A DNA stretch of 64,000 nucleotides from Deroplatys truncata (taxonomy: Eukaryota > Arthropoda > Insecta > Mantodea > Mantidae), in NCBI GenBank assembly GCA_030765065.1, contig CM060985.1, positions 1,488,001 through 1,552,000 on the forward strand, read 5' to 3'. The position numbers and the translations under genes were made by a program. The notes below the pieces were generated by a model that saw nothing but the letters and a program-made list of their open reading frames with translations, was not told the DNA's origin and did not search any database. Numbering within the stretch: position 1 is the first letter of the stretch; each line of letters starts with the position of its first letter. Below, one piece after another: positions 9,918 to 22,500 of the stretch.

Positions 9918-12660
9918 GCAAAGGTGTTGCGCTGATCAAGTGTAGCAACAACCCCATATCGCATCTCCATGCAAAGGCAAAGCTCTTGAGCTGATCAAGT
10001 GTGTAGCAAGAATCTCTTATCCTGTCCATGGTGAGATAAAAAGCTGTGGAGCTGATCAAGTGTGTAGCAACAATCTCTTATCCTGTCGTTGGTGAGAGCA
10101 AAGCTGTTGAGCTGATCAAGTGTGTAGCAACAATCTCTTATCCTGTCTATGGTAAGAGCAAAGCTGTTGAGCTGATCAAGTGTGTAGCAACAATCTCTTA
10201 TCCTGTCTATGGTAAGAGCAAAGGTGTTGAGCTGATCAAGGCCGTAGCAACAACCCCATATCCCATCTCCATGCAAAGGCAAAGCTCTTGAGCTGATCAA
10301 GTGTGTAACAATAATCTCTTATCCTGTCCATGGTGAGAGCAAAGCTGTTGAGCTGATCAAGTGTGTAGCAACAATATTTTATCCTGTCCATGGTGAGAGC
10401 AAAGCTAAAGAGCTGATCAAGTGTGTAGCAACAATCTTCTATTCTGTCTATGGTAAGAGCAAAGCAGTTGAGCTGATCAAGTGTGTAGCAACAATCTTTT
10501 ATCCTGTCCATGGAGAGAGCAAAGCTGTTGAGCTGATCAAGTGTGTAGCAACAATCTCTTATCCTGACTATGGTAAGAGCAAAGCTGTTGAGCTGATCAA
10601 GTGTGTAGCAATAATCTTTTATCCAGTCCATGGTGAGAGCAAAGCTGTTGAGCTGATCAAGTGAGTAGCAACAATCTTGTATCCTGTCTATGGTGAGAGC
10701 AAAGCTGTTGAGCTGATCAAGTGAGTAGCAACAATCTTGTATCCTGTCTATGGTGAGAGCAAAGCTGTTGAGCTGATCAAGTGTGTAGCAACAATCTCTT
10801 ATCCTGTCTATGGTAAGAGCAAAGCTGTTGAGCTGATCAAGTTTGCAGCAACAACGCCTTATCCCATCTCCATGCAAAGGCAAAGCTGTTGAGCTGATCA
10901 AGTGTGTAGCAACAATCTTGTATCCTGTCTATGGTGAGAGCAAAGCTGATGAGCTGATCATGTGTGTAGCAACAATCTCTTATCCTGTCCATGGTGAGAG
11001 CAAAGCTGTTGAGCTGATCAAGTGTGTAGTGAACAATCTTGTACCGTGTCTATGGTGAGAGCAAAGCTGTTGAGCTGATCAAGTGTGTAGCAACAATCTC
11101 TTATCCTGTCTATGGTAAGAGCAAAGCTGTTGAGCTGATCAAGTATGTAGAACAACCACATATTCCATCTCCCTGCAAAGGCAAAGCTGTTGAGCTGATC
11201 AAGTGTGTAGCAACAATCTCTTATCCTGTCTATGGTAAGAGCAAAGCTGTTGAGCTGATCAAGGTTGTAGCAACAATCTCTTATCCTGTCTATGGTAAGA
11301 GCAAAGCTGTTGAGCTGATCAAGCGTGTAGCAACAATATCTTATCCTGTCTATGGTAAGAGCAAAGGTGTTGAGCTGATCAAGGTTGTAGCAACAACCCC
11401 ATATCCCATCTCCATGCAAAGGCAAAGCTGTTGAGCTGAGCAAGTGTGTAGTAAGAATCTCTTATCCTGTCCATGGTGAGAGCAAAGCTGTTGAGCTGAT
11501 CAAGTGTGTACCAACAATATTTTATCCTGTCCATGGTGAGAGCAAAGCTGATGAGCTGATCAAGTGTGTATCAACAATCTTCTATTCTGTCTATGGTAAG
11601 AGCAAAGCTGTTGATCTGATCAAGTGTGTAGCAACAATCTTTTATCCTGTCCATGGAGAGAGCAAAGCTGTTGAGCTGATCATGTGTGTAACAACAATCT
11701 CTTATCCTATCTATGGTAAGAGCAAAGCTGTTGAGCTCATCAAGTGTGTAGCAACAATCTCTTATTATGTCTATGGTAAGAGCAAAGGTGTTGAGCTGAT
11801 CAAGGTTGTAGCAACAACCCCATATCCCATCTCCCTGCAAAGGCAAAGCTGTTGAGCTAATCAAGTGTGTAGTAAGAATCTCTTATCCTGTCCATGGTGA
11901 GAGCAAAGCTGTTGAGCTGATCAAGTGTGTAGCAATAATCTTTTATCCTGTCCATGGTGAGAGCAAAGGTGTTGAGCTGATCAAGTGTGTAGCAACAATC
12001 TTGTATCCTGTCTATGTTAAGAGCAAAGCTGTTGAGCTGATCAAGTGTGTAGCAACAATCTCTTATCCTGTCTATGGTAAGAGCAAAGCTGTTCAGCTGA
12101 TCAGGTGTGTAGCAACAATCTCCTATCCTGCCTATGGAAAGAGCAAAGGTGTTGAGCTGATCAAGGTTGTAGCAACAACCCCATATCCCATCTCCATGCA
12201 AAGGCAAAGCTGATGAGCTGATCAAGTGTGTAGCCAGAATCTCTTATCCTGTCCATAGTGAGAACAAAGGTGTTGAGCTGATCAAGTGTGTAGCAACAAT
12301 ATTTTATCCTGTCCATGGTGAGAGCAAAGCTGATGAGCTGATCAAGTGTGTAGCAACAATCTTTTATCCTGTCCATGGAGAGAGCAAAGCTGTTGAGCTG
12401 ATCATGTGTGTAGCAACAATCTCTTATCCTGTCCATGGAGAGAGCAAAGCTGTTGAGCTGATCATGTGTGTAGCAACAATCTCTTATCCTTTCTATGGTA
12501 AGAGAAAAGCTGTTGAGCTGATCAAGTGTGTAGCAACAATCTCTTATCCTGTCTATGGTAAGAGCAAAGGTGTTGAGCTGATCAAGGTTGTAGCAACAAC
12601 CCCATATCCCATCTCCATGCAAAGGCAAAGCTGTTGATCTGATCAAGTGTGTAGCAACAA
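9918..12660. repeat. Nested 2.83-kb duplication, second copy
   Basis: This copy lies directly after the first and matches it apart from scattered substitutions, such as catgtgtgtaac near 11681 against caagtgtgtaac in the first copy. Similarity to the first copy stops near 12660. In the large copy B this pair is reduced to a 781-bp spacing. Confidence 0.86.
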
Positions 12661-15600
12661 TCTTTTATCCTGTCCATGGAGAGAGCAAAGCTGTTGAGCT
12701 GATCAAGTGTGTAGCAACAATCTCTTATCCTGTCTATGGTAAGAGCAAAGCTGTTGAGCTGATCAAGTGTGTAGCAATAATCTTTTATCCTGTCCATGGT
12801 GAGTGCAAAGCTGTTGAGCTGATCAAGTGTGTCGATCATTCTTGTATCCATTCTATGGTGAGAGCAAAGCTGTTGAGCTGATCAAGTGTGTAGCAACAAT
12901 CTCTTATCCTGTATATGGTAAGAGAAAAGCTGTTGAGCTGATCAAGTGTGTAGCAACAATCTCTTATCCTGTCTATGGTAAGAGCAAAGGTGTTGAGCTG
13001 ATCAAGGTTGTAGCAACAACCCCATATCCCATCTCCATGCAAAGGCAAAGCTGTTGAGCTGATCAAGTGTGTAGCAACAATCTCTTATCCTGTCCATGGT
13101 GAGAGCAAAGCTGTTGAGCTGATCAAGTGTGTAGCAACAATATTTTATCCTGTCCATGGTGAGAGCAAAGGTGATGAGCTGATCAAGTGTGTAGCAACAA
13201 TCTTCTATTCTGTCTATGGTAAGAGCAAAGCAGTTGAGCTGATCAAGTGTGTAGCAACAATCTTTTATCCTGTCTATGGAGAGAGCAAAGCTGTTGAGCT
13301 GATCAAGTGTGTAGCAACAATCTCTTATCCTGTCTATGGTAAGAGCAAAGCTGTTGAGCTGATCAAGCTTGTAGCAACAATCTCTTATCCTGTCTATAGT
13401 AAGAGCAAAGCTGTTGAACTGATCAAGTGTGTAGAAGGAATCTCTTATCCTGTCCGTGGTGAGAGCAAAGCTGTTGAGCTGATCAAGTGTGTACCAACAA
13501 TATTTTATCCTGTCTATGGTGAGAGCAAAGCTGATGAGCTGATCAAGTGTGTAGCAACAATCTTCTATTCTGTCTATGGTAAGAGGAAAGCTGTTGATCT
13601 GATCAAGTGTGTAGCAACAATCTTTTATCCTGTTCATGGAGAGAGCAAAGCTCTTGAGCTGATCAAGTGTGTAGCAACAATCTCCTATCCTATCTATGGT
13701 AAGAGCAAAGCTGTTGAGCTGATCAAGTGTGTAGCAACAATCTCTTTCTATGTCTATGGTAAGAGCAAAGGTGTTTAGCTGATCAAGGTTGTAGCAACAA
13801 CCCCATATCCCATCTCCCTGCAAAGGCAAAGCTGTTGAGCTGATCAAGTGTGTAGTAAGAATCTCTTATTCTGTCCATGGTGATAGCAAAGCTGTTGAGC
13901 TGATCAAGTGTGTAGCAATAATCTTTTATCCTGTCCATGGTGAGAGCAAAGCTGTTGAGCTGATCAAGTGTGTAGCAACAATCTTGTATCCTGTCTATGT
14001 TGAGAGCAAAGCTGTTGAGCTGATCAAGTGTGTAGCAACAATCTCTTATCCTGTCTATGGTAAGAGCAAAGCTGTTGAGCTGATCAAGTGTGTAGCAACA
14101 ATCTCTTATTCTGCCTATGGAAAAAGCAAAGGTGTTGAGCTGATCAAGGTTGTGGCAACAACCCCATATCCCATCTCCATGCAAAGGCAAAGCTGTTGAG
14201 CTGATCAAGTGTGTAGCAAGAATCTCTTATCGTGTCCATGGTGAGAGCAAAGGTGTTGAGCTGATCAAGTGTGTAGCAACAATATTTTATCCTGTCCATG
14301 GTGAGAGCAAAGCTGATGAGCTGATCAAGTGTGTAGCAACAATCTTCTATTCTGTCTATGGTAAGAGCAAAGCTGTTGAGCTGATCAAGTGTGTAGCAAT
14401 AATCTTTTATCCAGTCCATGGTGAGAGCAAAGCTGTTGAGCTGATCAAGTGAGTAGCAACAATCTCTTATCCTGTCTATGGTAAGAGCAAAGCTGTTGAG
14501 CTGATCAAGTGTGTAGCAACAATCTCTTATCCTGTCCATGGTGAGAGCAAAGCTGTTGAGCTGATCAAGTGTGTAGCAACAATATTTTATCCTGTCCATG
14601 GTGAGAGCAAAGGTGATGAGCTGATCAAGTGTGTAGCAACAATCTTCTATTCTGTCTATGGTAAGAGCAAAGCAGTTGAGCTGATCAAGTGTGTAGCAAA
14701 AATCTTTTATCCTGTCCATGGAGAGAGCAAAGCAGTTGAGCTGATCAAGTTTGCAGCAAAACCCCTTATCCCATCTCTATGCAAAGGCAAAGCTGTTGAG
14801 CTGATCAAGTGTGTAGCAACAATCTTGTATCCTGTCTATGGTGAGAGCAAAGCTGTTGAGCTGATCATGTGTGTAGCAACAACCTCTTATCCTGTCCATG
14901 GTGAGAGCAAAGCTATTGAGCTGATCAAGTGTGTAGAAACAATCTTGCACCGTGTCTATGGTGAGAGCAAAGCTGTTGAGCTGATCAAGTGTGTAGCAAC
15001 AATCTCTTATCCTGTCTATGGTAAGAGCAAAGCTGTTGAGCTGATCAAGTATGTAGCAACAACCACATATTCCATCTCCCTGCAAAGGCAAAGCTGTTGA
15101 GCTGATCAAGTGTGTAGCAACAATCTCTTATCCTGACTATGGTAAGAGCAAAGCTGTTGAGCTGATCAAGTGTGTAGGAACAATCTCTTATCCTGTCTAT
15201 GGTAAGAGCAAGCTGTTGAGCTGATCAAGTGAGTAGCAAGAATCTCTTATCCTGCCCATGGTGAGAGCAAAGCTGTTGAGCTGATCAAGTGTGTAGAAAC
15301 AATCTCTTATCCTTACTATGGTAAGAGCAAAGCTGTTGAGCTGATTAAGTGTGTAGCAAGAATCTCTTATCCTGCCCATGGTGAGAGCAAAGCTGTTGAG
15401 CTGATCAAGTGTGTAGAAACAATCTCTTATCCTTACTATGGTAAGAGCAAAGCTGTTGAGCTGATCAAGTGTGTAGCAACAATCTCTTATCCTGTCTATG
15501 GTAAGAGCAAAGCTGTTGAGCTGATCAAGTGTGTAGCAAGAATTTCTTATCCTGTCTATCGTAAGGGCAAAGCTGTTGAGCTGATCAGGTGTGTAGCAAC

Positions 15601-16541
15601 AATTTTGTATCGTGTCTATGCTGAGAGCAAAGCTGTTGAGCTGATCAAGTGTGTAGCAACAATCTCTTATCCTGTCTATGGTAAGAGCAAAGCTTTTAAG
15701 CTGATCAAGTGTGTAGCAACAATCTCTTATCCTGTCTATGGTAAGAGCAAAGCTGTTGAGCTGATCAAGTGTGTAGCAACAATCTCTTATCCTGTCTATG
15801 GTACGAGCAAAGGTGTTGTGCTGATCAAGTGTGTAGCAACAACCCCATATCCCATCTCCATGCAAAGGCAAAGCTGTTGAGCTGATCAAGTGTGTAGCAA
15901 GAATCTCATATCCTGTCCATGGTGAGAGCAAAGCTCTTTAGCTGATCAAGTGTGTAGCAACAATCTTTTATCCTGTCCATGGTGAGAGCAAAGCTGATGA
16001 GCTGATCAAGTGTGTAGCAACAATCTCTTATCCTGTCTATGGTAAGAGCAAAGCTGTTAAGCTGATCAAGTGTGTAGCAACATTCTCTTATACTGTCTAT
16101 GGTAAGAGCAAAGCTGTTGAGCTGATCAAGTGTGTAGCAACAATCTCTTATCCTGTCTATGGTACGAGCAAAGGTGTTGCGCTGATCAAGTGTGTAGCAA
16201 CAACCCCATATCCCATCTTCATGCAAAGGCAAAGCTGTTGAGCTGATCAAGTGTGTAGCAAGAATCTCTTATCCTGTCCATGGTGAGAGCAAAGATGTTT
16301 AGCTGATCAAGTGTGTAGCAACAATCTTTTATCCTGTCCAGGGTGAGAGCAAAGCTGATGAGCTGATCAAGTGTGTAGCAACAATCTTTTATCCTGTCCA
16401 TGGTAAGAGCAAAGCTGATGAGCTGATCAAGTGTGTAGCAACAATCTTCTATCCTGTCTATGGTAAGAGCAAAGCTGTTGAGCTGATCAAGTGTGTAGCA
16501 ACAATCTTTTATCCTGTCCATGGTGAGAGCAAAGCTGTTGA

Positions 16542-19500
16542 GCTGATCAAGTGTGTAGCAAAAATCTCTTATCCTGTCTATAGTGAGAGCAAAGCTGTTG
16601 AGCTGATCAAGTGTGTAGCAACAATCTCTTATCCTGTCTATGGTAAGAGCAAAGCTGTTGAGCTGATCAAGTTTGCAGCAACAACCCCATATCCCATCTC
16701 CATGCAAAGGCAAAGCTGTTGAGCTGATCAAGTGTGTAGCAACAATCTTGTATCCTGTCTATGGTGAGAGCAAAGCTGTTGAGCTGATCATGTGTGTAGC
16801 AACAGCCTCTTATCCTGTCCATTGTGAGAGCAAAGCTGTTGAGCTGATCAAGTGTGTAGAAACAATCTTGCACCGTGTCTATGGTGAGAGCAAAGCTGTT
16901 GAGCTGATCAAGTGTGTAGCAACAATCTCTTATCCTGTCTATGGTAAGAGCAAAGCTGTTGAGCTGATGAAGTATGTAGCAAAAGCCACATATTCCATCT
17001 CCCTGCAAAGGCAAAGCTGTTGAGCTGATCAAGTGTGTAGCAACAATCTCTTATCCTGTCTATGGTAAGAGCAAAGCTGTTGAGCTGATCAAGTGTGTAG
17101 CAACAATCTCTTATCCTGTCTATGGTAAGAGCAAAGCTGTTGAGCTGATCAAGTGTGTAGCAACAATCTCTTATCCTGTCTATGGTAAGAGCAAAGCTGT
17201 TGAGCTAATCAAGCGTGTAGACACAATCTCTTATCCTGTCTATGGTAAGAGCAAAGGTGTTGAGCTGATCAAGGTTGTAGCAACAACCCCATATCCCATC
17301 TCCATGCAAAGCCAAAGCTGTTGAGCTGATCAAGTGTGTAGCAAGAATCTCTTATCCTGTCCATGGTGAGAGCAAAGCTGTTGAGCTGATCAAGTGTGTA
17401 GCAACAATATTTTATCCTGTCCATGGTGAGAGCAAAGCTGATGAGCTGACCAAGTGTGTAGCAACAATCTTCTATTCTGTCTATGGTAAGAGCAAAGCTG
17501 TTGATCTGATCAAGTGTGTAGCAACAATCTTTTATCCTGTCCATGGAGAGAGCAAAGCTGTTGAGCTGATCAAGTGTGTAGCAACAATCTCTTATCCTAT
17601 CTATGGTAAGAGCAAAGCTGTTGAGCTGATCAAGTGTGTAGCAACAGTCTCTTATTATGTCTATGGTAAGAGCAAAGGTGTTGAGCTGATCAAGGTTGTA
17701 GCAACAACCCCATATCCCATCTCCATGCAAAGGCAAAGCTGTTGAGCTGAGCAAGTGTGTAGTAAGAATCTCTTATCCTGTCCATGGTGAGAGCAAAGCT
17801 GTTGAGCTGATCAAGTGTAAAGCAACAATCTTTTATCCTGTCCATGGAGAGAGCAAAGCTGTTGAGCTGATCAAGTGTGTAGCAACAATTTCTTATCCTG
17901 TCTATGGTAAGAGCAAAGCTGTTGAGCTGATCAAGTGTGTAGCAATAATCTTTTATCCTGTCCGTGGTGAGAGCAAAGCTGTTGAGCTAATCAAGTGTGT
18001 AGCAACAATCTTGTATCCTGTCTATGTTGAGAGCAAAGCTGTTGAGCTGATCAAGTGTGTAGCAACAATCTCTTATCCTGTCTATGGTAAGAGCAAAGCT
18101 GTTGAGCTGATCAAGTGTGTAGCAACAATCTCTTATCCTGTCTATGGTAAGAGCAAAGGTGTTGAGCTGATCAAGGTTGTAGCAACAATTTCTTATCCTG
18201 TCTATGGTAAGAGCAAAGCTGTTGAGCTGATCAAGTGTGTAGCAAGAATCTCTTATCCTGTCCATGGTGAGAGCAAAGCTGTTGAGCTGATCAAGTGTGT
18301 AGCAACAATATTTTATCCTGTCCGTGGTGAGAGCAAAGCTGATGAGCTGATCAAGTGTGTAGCAACAATCTTCTATTCTGTCTATGGTAGGAGCAAAGCT
18401 GTTGAGCTGATCAAGTGTGTAGCAACAAACTTTTATCCTGTCCATGGAGAGAGCAAAGCTGTTGAGCTGATCAAGTGTGTAGCAACAATCTCTTATCCTG
18501 TCTATGGTAAGAGCAAAGCTGTTGAGCTGATCAACTGTATAGCAACAATCTCTTATCCTGTCTATGGTAAGAGCAAAGGTGTTGAGCTGATCAAGGTTGT
18601 AGCAACAACCCCATATCCCATCTCCATGCAAAGGCAAAGCTGTTGAGCTGATCAAGTGTGTAGTAAGAATCTCTTATCCTGTCCATGGTGAGAGCAAAGC
18701 TGTTGAGCTGATCAAGTGTGTAGCAACAATCTTTTATCCTGTCCATTGAGAGAGTAAAGCTGTTGAGCTGATCAAGTGTGTAGCAACAATCTCTTATCCT
18801 GTCTATGGTAAGAGCAAAGCTGTTGAGCTGATCAAGTGTGTAGCAATAATCTTTTATCCTGTACATGGTGAGAGCAAAGCTGTTGAGCTGATCAAGTGTG
18901 TAGCAACAATCTTGTATCCATTCTATGGTGAGAGCAAAGCTGTTGAGCTGATCAAGTGTGTAGCAACAATCTCTTATCCTGTCTATGGTAAGAGAAACGC
19001 TGTTGAGCTGATCAAGTGTGTAGCAACAATCTCTTAGCCTGTCTATGGTAAGAGCAAAGCTGTAGAGCTGATCAAGTTTGCAGCAACAACCCCTTATCCA
19101 ATCTCCATGCAAAGGCAAAGCTGTTGAGCTGATCAAGTGTGTAGCAACAATCTTGTGTCCTGTCTATGGTGAGAGCAAAGCTGTTGAGCTGATCATGTGT
19201 GTAGCAACAATCTCTTATCCTGTCCATGGTGAGAGCAAAGCTGTTGAGCTGATCAAGTGTGTAGAAACAATCTTGTACCGTGTCTATGGTGAGAGCAAAG
19301 CTGTTGAGCTGATCAAGTGTGTAGCAACAATCTCTTATCCTGTCTATGGTAAGAGCAAAGCTGTTGAGCTGATCAAGTATGTAGCAACAACCACATATTC
19401 CATATCCCTGCAAAGGCAAAGCTGTTGAGCTGGTCAAGTGTGTAGCAACAATCTCTTATCCTGACTATGGTAAGAGCAAAGCTGATGAGCTGATCAAGTG

Positions 19501-22500
19501 TGTAGCAACAATCTCTTATCCTGACTATGGTAAGAGCAAAGCTGATGAGCTGATCAAGTGTGTAGCAACAATCTCTTATCCTGTCTATGGTAAGAGCAAA
19601 GCTGTTGAGCTGATCAAGTGTGTAGCAAGAATCTCTTATCCTGCCCATGGTGAGAGCAAAGCTGTTGAGCTGATCAAGTGTGTAGCAAGAATCTCTTATC
19701 CTGCCCATTGTGAGAGCAAGCTGTTGAGCTGATCAAGTGTGTAGAAACAATCTCTTATCCTTACTATGGTAAGAGCAAAGCTGTTGAGCTGATCAAGTAT
19801 GTAGCAAATATCTCTTATCCTGTCTATGGTAAGAGCAAAGCTGTTGAGCTGATCAAGTGTGTAGCAACAATCTCTTATCCTGTCCATGGTAAGAGCAAAG
19901 CTGTTGAGCTGATCAAGTGTGCAGCAACAACCACATATCCCATCTCCATGCAAAGGCAAAGCTGTTGAGCTGATCAAGTGTGTAGCAACAATCTCCTATC
20001 CTGTCTATGGTAAGAGCAAAGCTGTTAAGCTGATCAAGTGTGTAGCAACAATCTCTTATCCTGTCTATGGTAAGAGCAAAGCTGTTGAGCTGATCAAGTG
20101 TGTAGCAACAATCTCTTATCCTGTCTATGGTACGAGCAAAGGTGTTGCGCTTATCAAGTGTGTAGCAACAACCCCATATCCCATCTCCATACAAAGGCAA
20201 AGCTGTTGAGCTGATCAAGTGTGTAGCAAGAATCTCTTATCCTGTCCATGGTGAGATAAAAAGCTGTGGAGCTGATCAAGTGTGTAGCAACAATCTCTTA
20301 TCCTGTCTATATTGAGAGCAAAGCTGTTGAGCTCATCAAGTGTGTAGCAACAATCTTTTATCCTGTCCTTGGTGAGAGCAAAGCTGTTGAGCTGATCAAG
20401 TGTGTAGCAACAATCTTGTATCCTGTCTATGGTGAGAGCAAAGCTGTTGAGCTGGTCAAGTTTGTAGCAACAATCTCTTATCCTGACTATGGTAAGAGCA
20501 AAGCTGTTGAGCTGATCAAGTGTGTAGCAACAATCTCTTATCCTCTCTATGGTAAGAGCAAAGCTGTTGAGCTGATCAAGTGTGTAGCAAGAATCTCTTA
20601 TCCTGCCCATGGTGAGAGCAAAGCTGTTGAGCTGATCAAGTGTGTAGCAACAATCTCTTATCCTGTCTATGGTAAGAGCAAAGCTGTTGAGCTGATCAAG
20701 TGTGCAGCAACAACCCCATATCCCATCTTCATGCAAAGGCAAAGCTGTTGAGGTGATCAAGTGTGTAGCAACAATTTTGTATCCTGTCTATGGTGAGAGC
20801 AAAGCTGTTGAGCTGATCAAGAGTGTAGCAACAATCTCTTATCCTGTCTATGGTAAGAGCAAAGCTGTTAAGCTGATCAAGTGTGTAGCAACAATCTCTT
20901 ATCCTGTCTATGGTAAGAGCAAAGCTGTTGAGCTGATCAAGTGTGTAACAACAATCTCTTATCCTGTCTATGGTACGAGCAAAGGTGTTGCGCTGATCAA
21001 GTGTAGCAACAACCCCATATCGCATCTCCATGCAAAGGCAAAGCTCTTGAGCTGATCAAGTGTGTAGCAAGAATCTCTTATCCTGTCCATGGTGAGATAA
21101 AAAGCTGTGGAGCTGATCAAGTGTGTAGCAACAATCTCTTATCCTGTCGTTGGTGAGAGCAAAGCTGTTGAGCTGATCAAGTGTGTAGCAACAATCTCTT
21201 ATCCTGTCTATGGTAAGAGCAAAGCTGTTGAGCTGATCAAGTGTGTAGCAACAATCTCTTATCCTGTCTATGGTAAGAGCAAAGGTGTTGAGCTGATCAA
21301 GGCCGTAGCAACAACCCCATATCCCATCTCCATGCAAAGGCAAAGCTCTTGAGCTGATCAAGTGTGTAGCAATAATCTCTTATCCTGTCCATGGTGAGAG
21401 CAAAGCTGTTGAGCTGATCAAGTTTGTAGCAACAATATTTTATCCTGTCCATGGTGAGAGCAAAGCTAAAGAGCTGATCAAGTGTGTAGCAACAATCTTC
21501 TATTCTGTCTATGGTAAGAGCAAAGCAGTTGAGCTGATCAAGTGTGTAGCAACAATCTTTTATCCTGTCCATGGAGAGAGCAAAGCTGTTGAGCTGATCA
21601 AGTGTGTAGCAACAATCTCTTATCCTGACTATGGTAAGAGCAAAGCTGTTGAGCTGATCAAGTGTGTAGCAATAATCTTTTATCCAGTCCATGGTGAGAG
21701 CAAAGCTGTTGAGCTGATCAAGTGAGTAGCAACAATCTTGTATCCTGTCTATGGTGAGAGCAAAGCTGTTGAGCTGATCAAGTGAGTAGCAACAATCTTG
21801 TATCCTGTCTATGGTGAGAGCAAAGCTGTTGAGCTGATCAAGTGTGTAGCAACAATCTCTTATCCTGTCTATGGTAAGAGCAAAGCTGTTGAGCTGATCA
21901 AGTTTGCAGCAACAACGCCTTATCCCATCTCCATGCAAAGGCAAAGCTGTTGAGCTGATCAAGTGTGTAGCAACAATCTTGTATCCTGTCTATGGTGAGA
22001 GCAAAGCTGATGAGCTGATCATGTGTGTAGCAACAATCTCTTATCCTGTCCATGGTGAGAGCAAAGCTGTTGAGCTGATCAAGTGTGTAGTGAACAATCT
22101 TGTACCGTGTCTATGGTGAGAGCAAAGCTGTTGAGCTGATCAAGTGTGTAGCAACAATCTCTTATCCTGTCTATGGTAAGAGCAAAGCTGTTGAGCTGAT
22201 CAAGTATGTAGCAACAACCACATATTCCATCTCCCTGCAAAGGCAAAGCTGTTGAGCTGATCAAGTGTGTAGCAACAATCTCTTATCCTGTCTATGGTAA
22301 GAGCAAAGCTGTTGAGCTGATCAAGGTTGTAGCAACAATCTCTTATCCTGTCTATGGTAAGAGCAAAGCTGTTGAGCTGATCAAGCGTGTAGCAACAATA
22401 TCTTATCCTGTCTATGGTAAGAGCAAAGGTGTTGAGCTGATCAAGGTTGTAGCAACAACGCCATATCCCATCTCCATGCAAAGGCAAAGCTGTTGAGCTG

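Larger units (their letters stand above)
2654..16541. repeat. Large tandem duplication, copy A (13,888 bp)
   Basis: Positions from about 2654 to 9834 recur 13,888 bp further right with no length change: block and marker boundaries keep exactly that offset throughout. I noticed only isolated substitutions, for example near 3470. From about 12032 to 16541 the same sequence recurs at an offset of 11,843 bp. Copy A ends where copy B begins, so this is a direct tandem duplication of about 231 monomers. Inside A lies a further 2.83-kb duplication (7091-9917 and 9918-12660). Confidence 0.9.
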
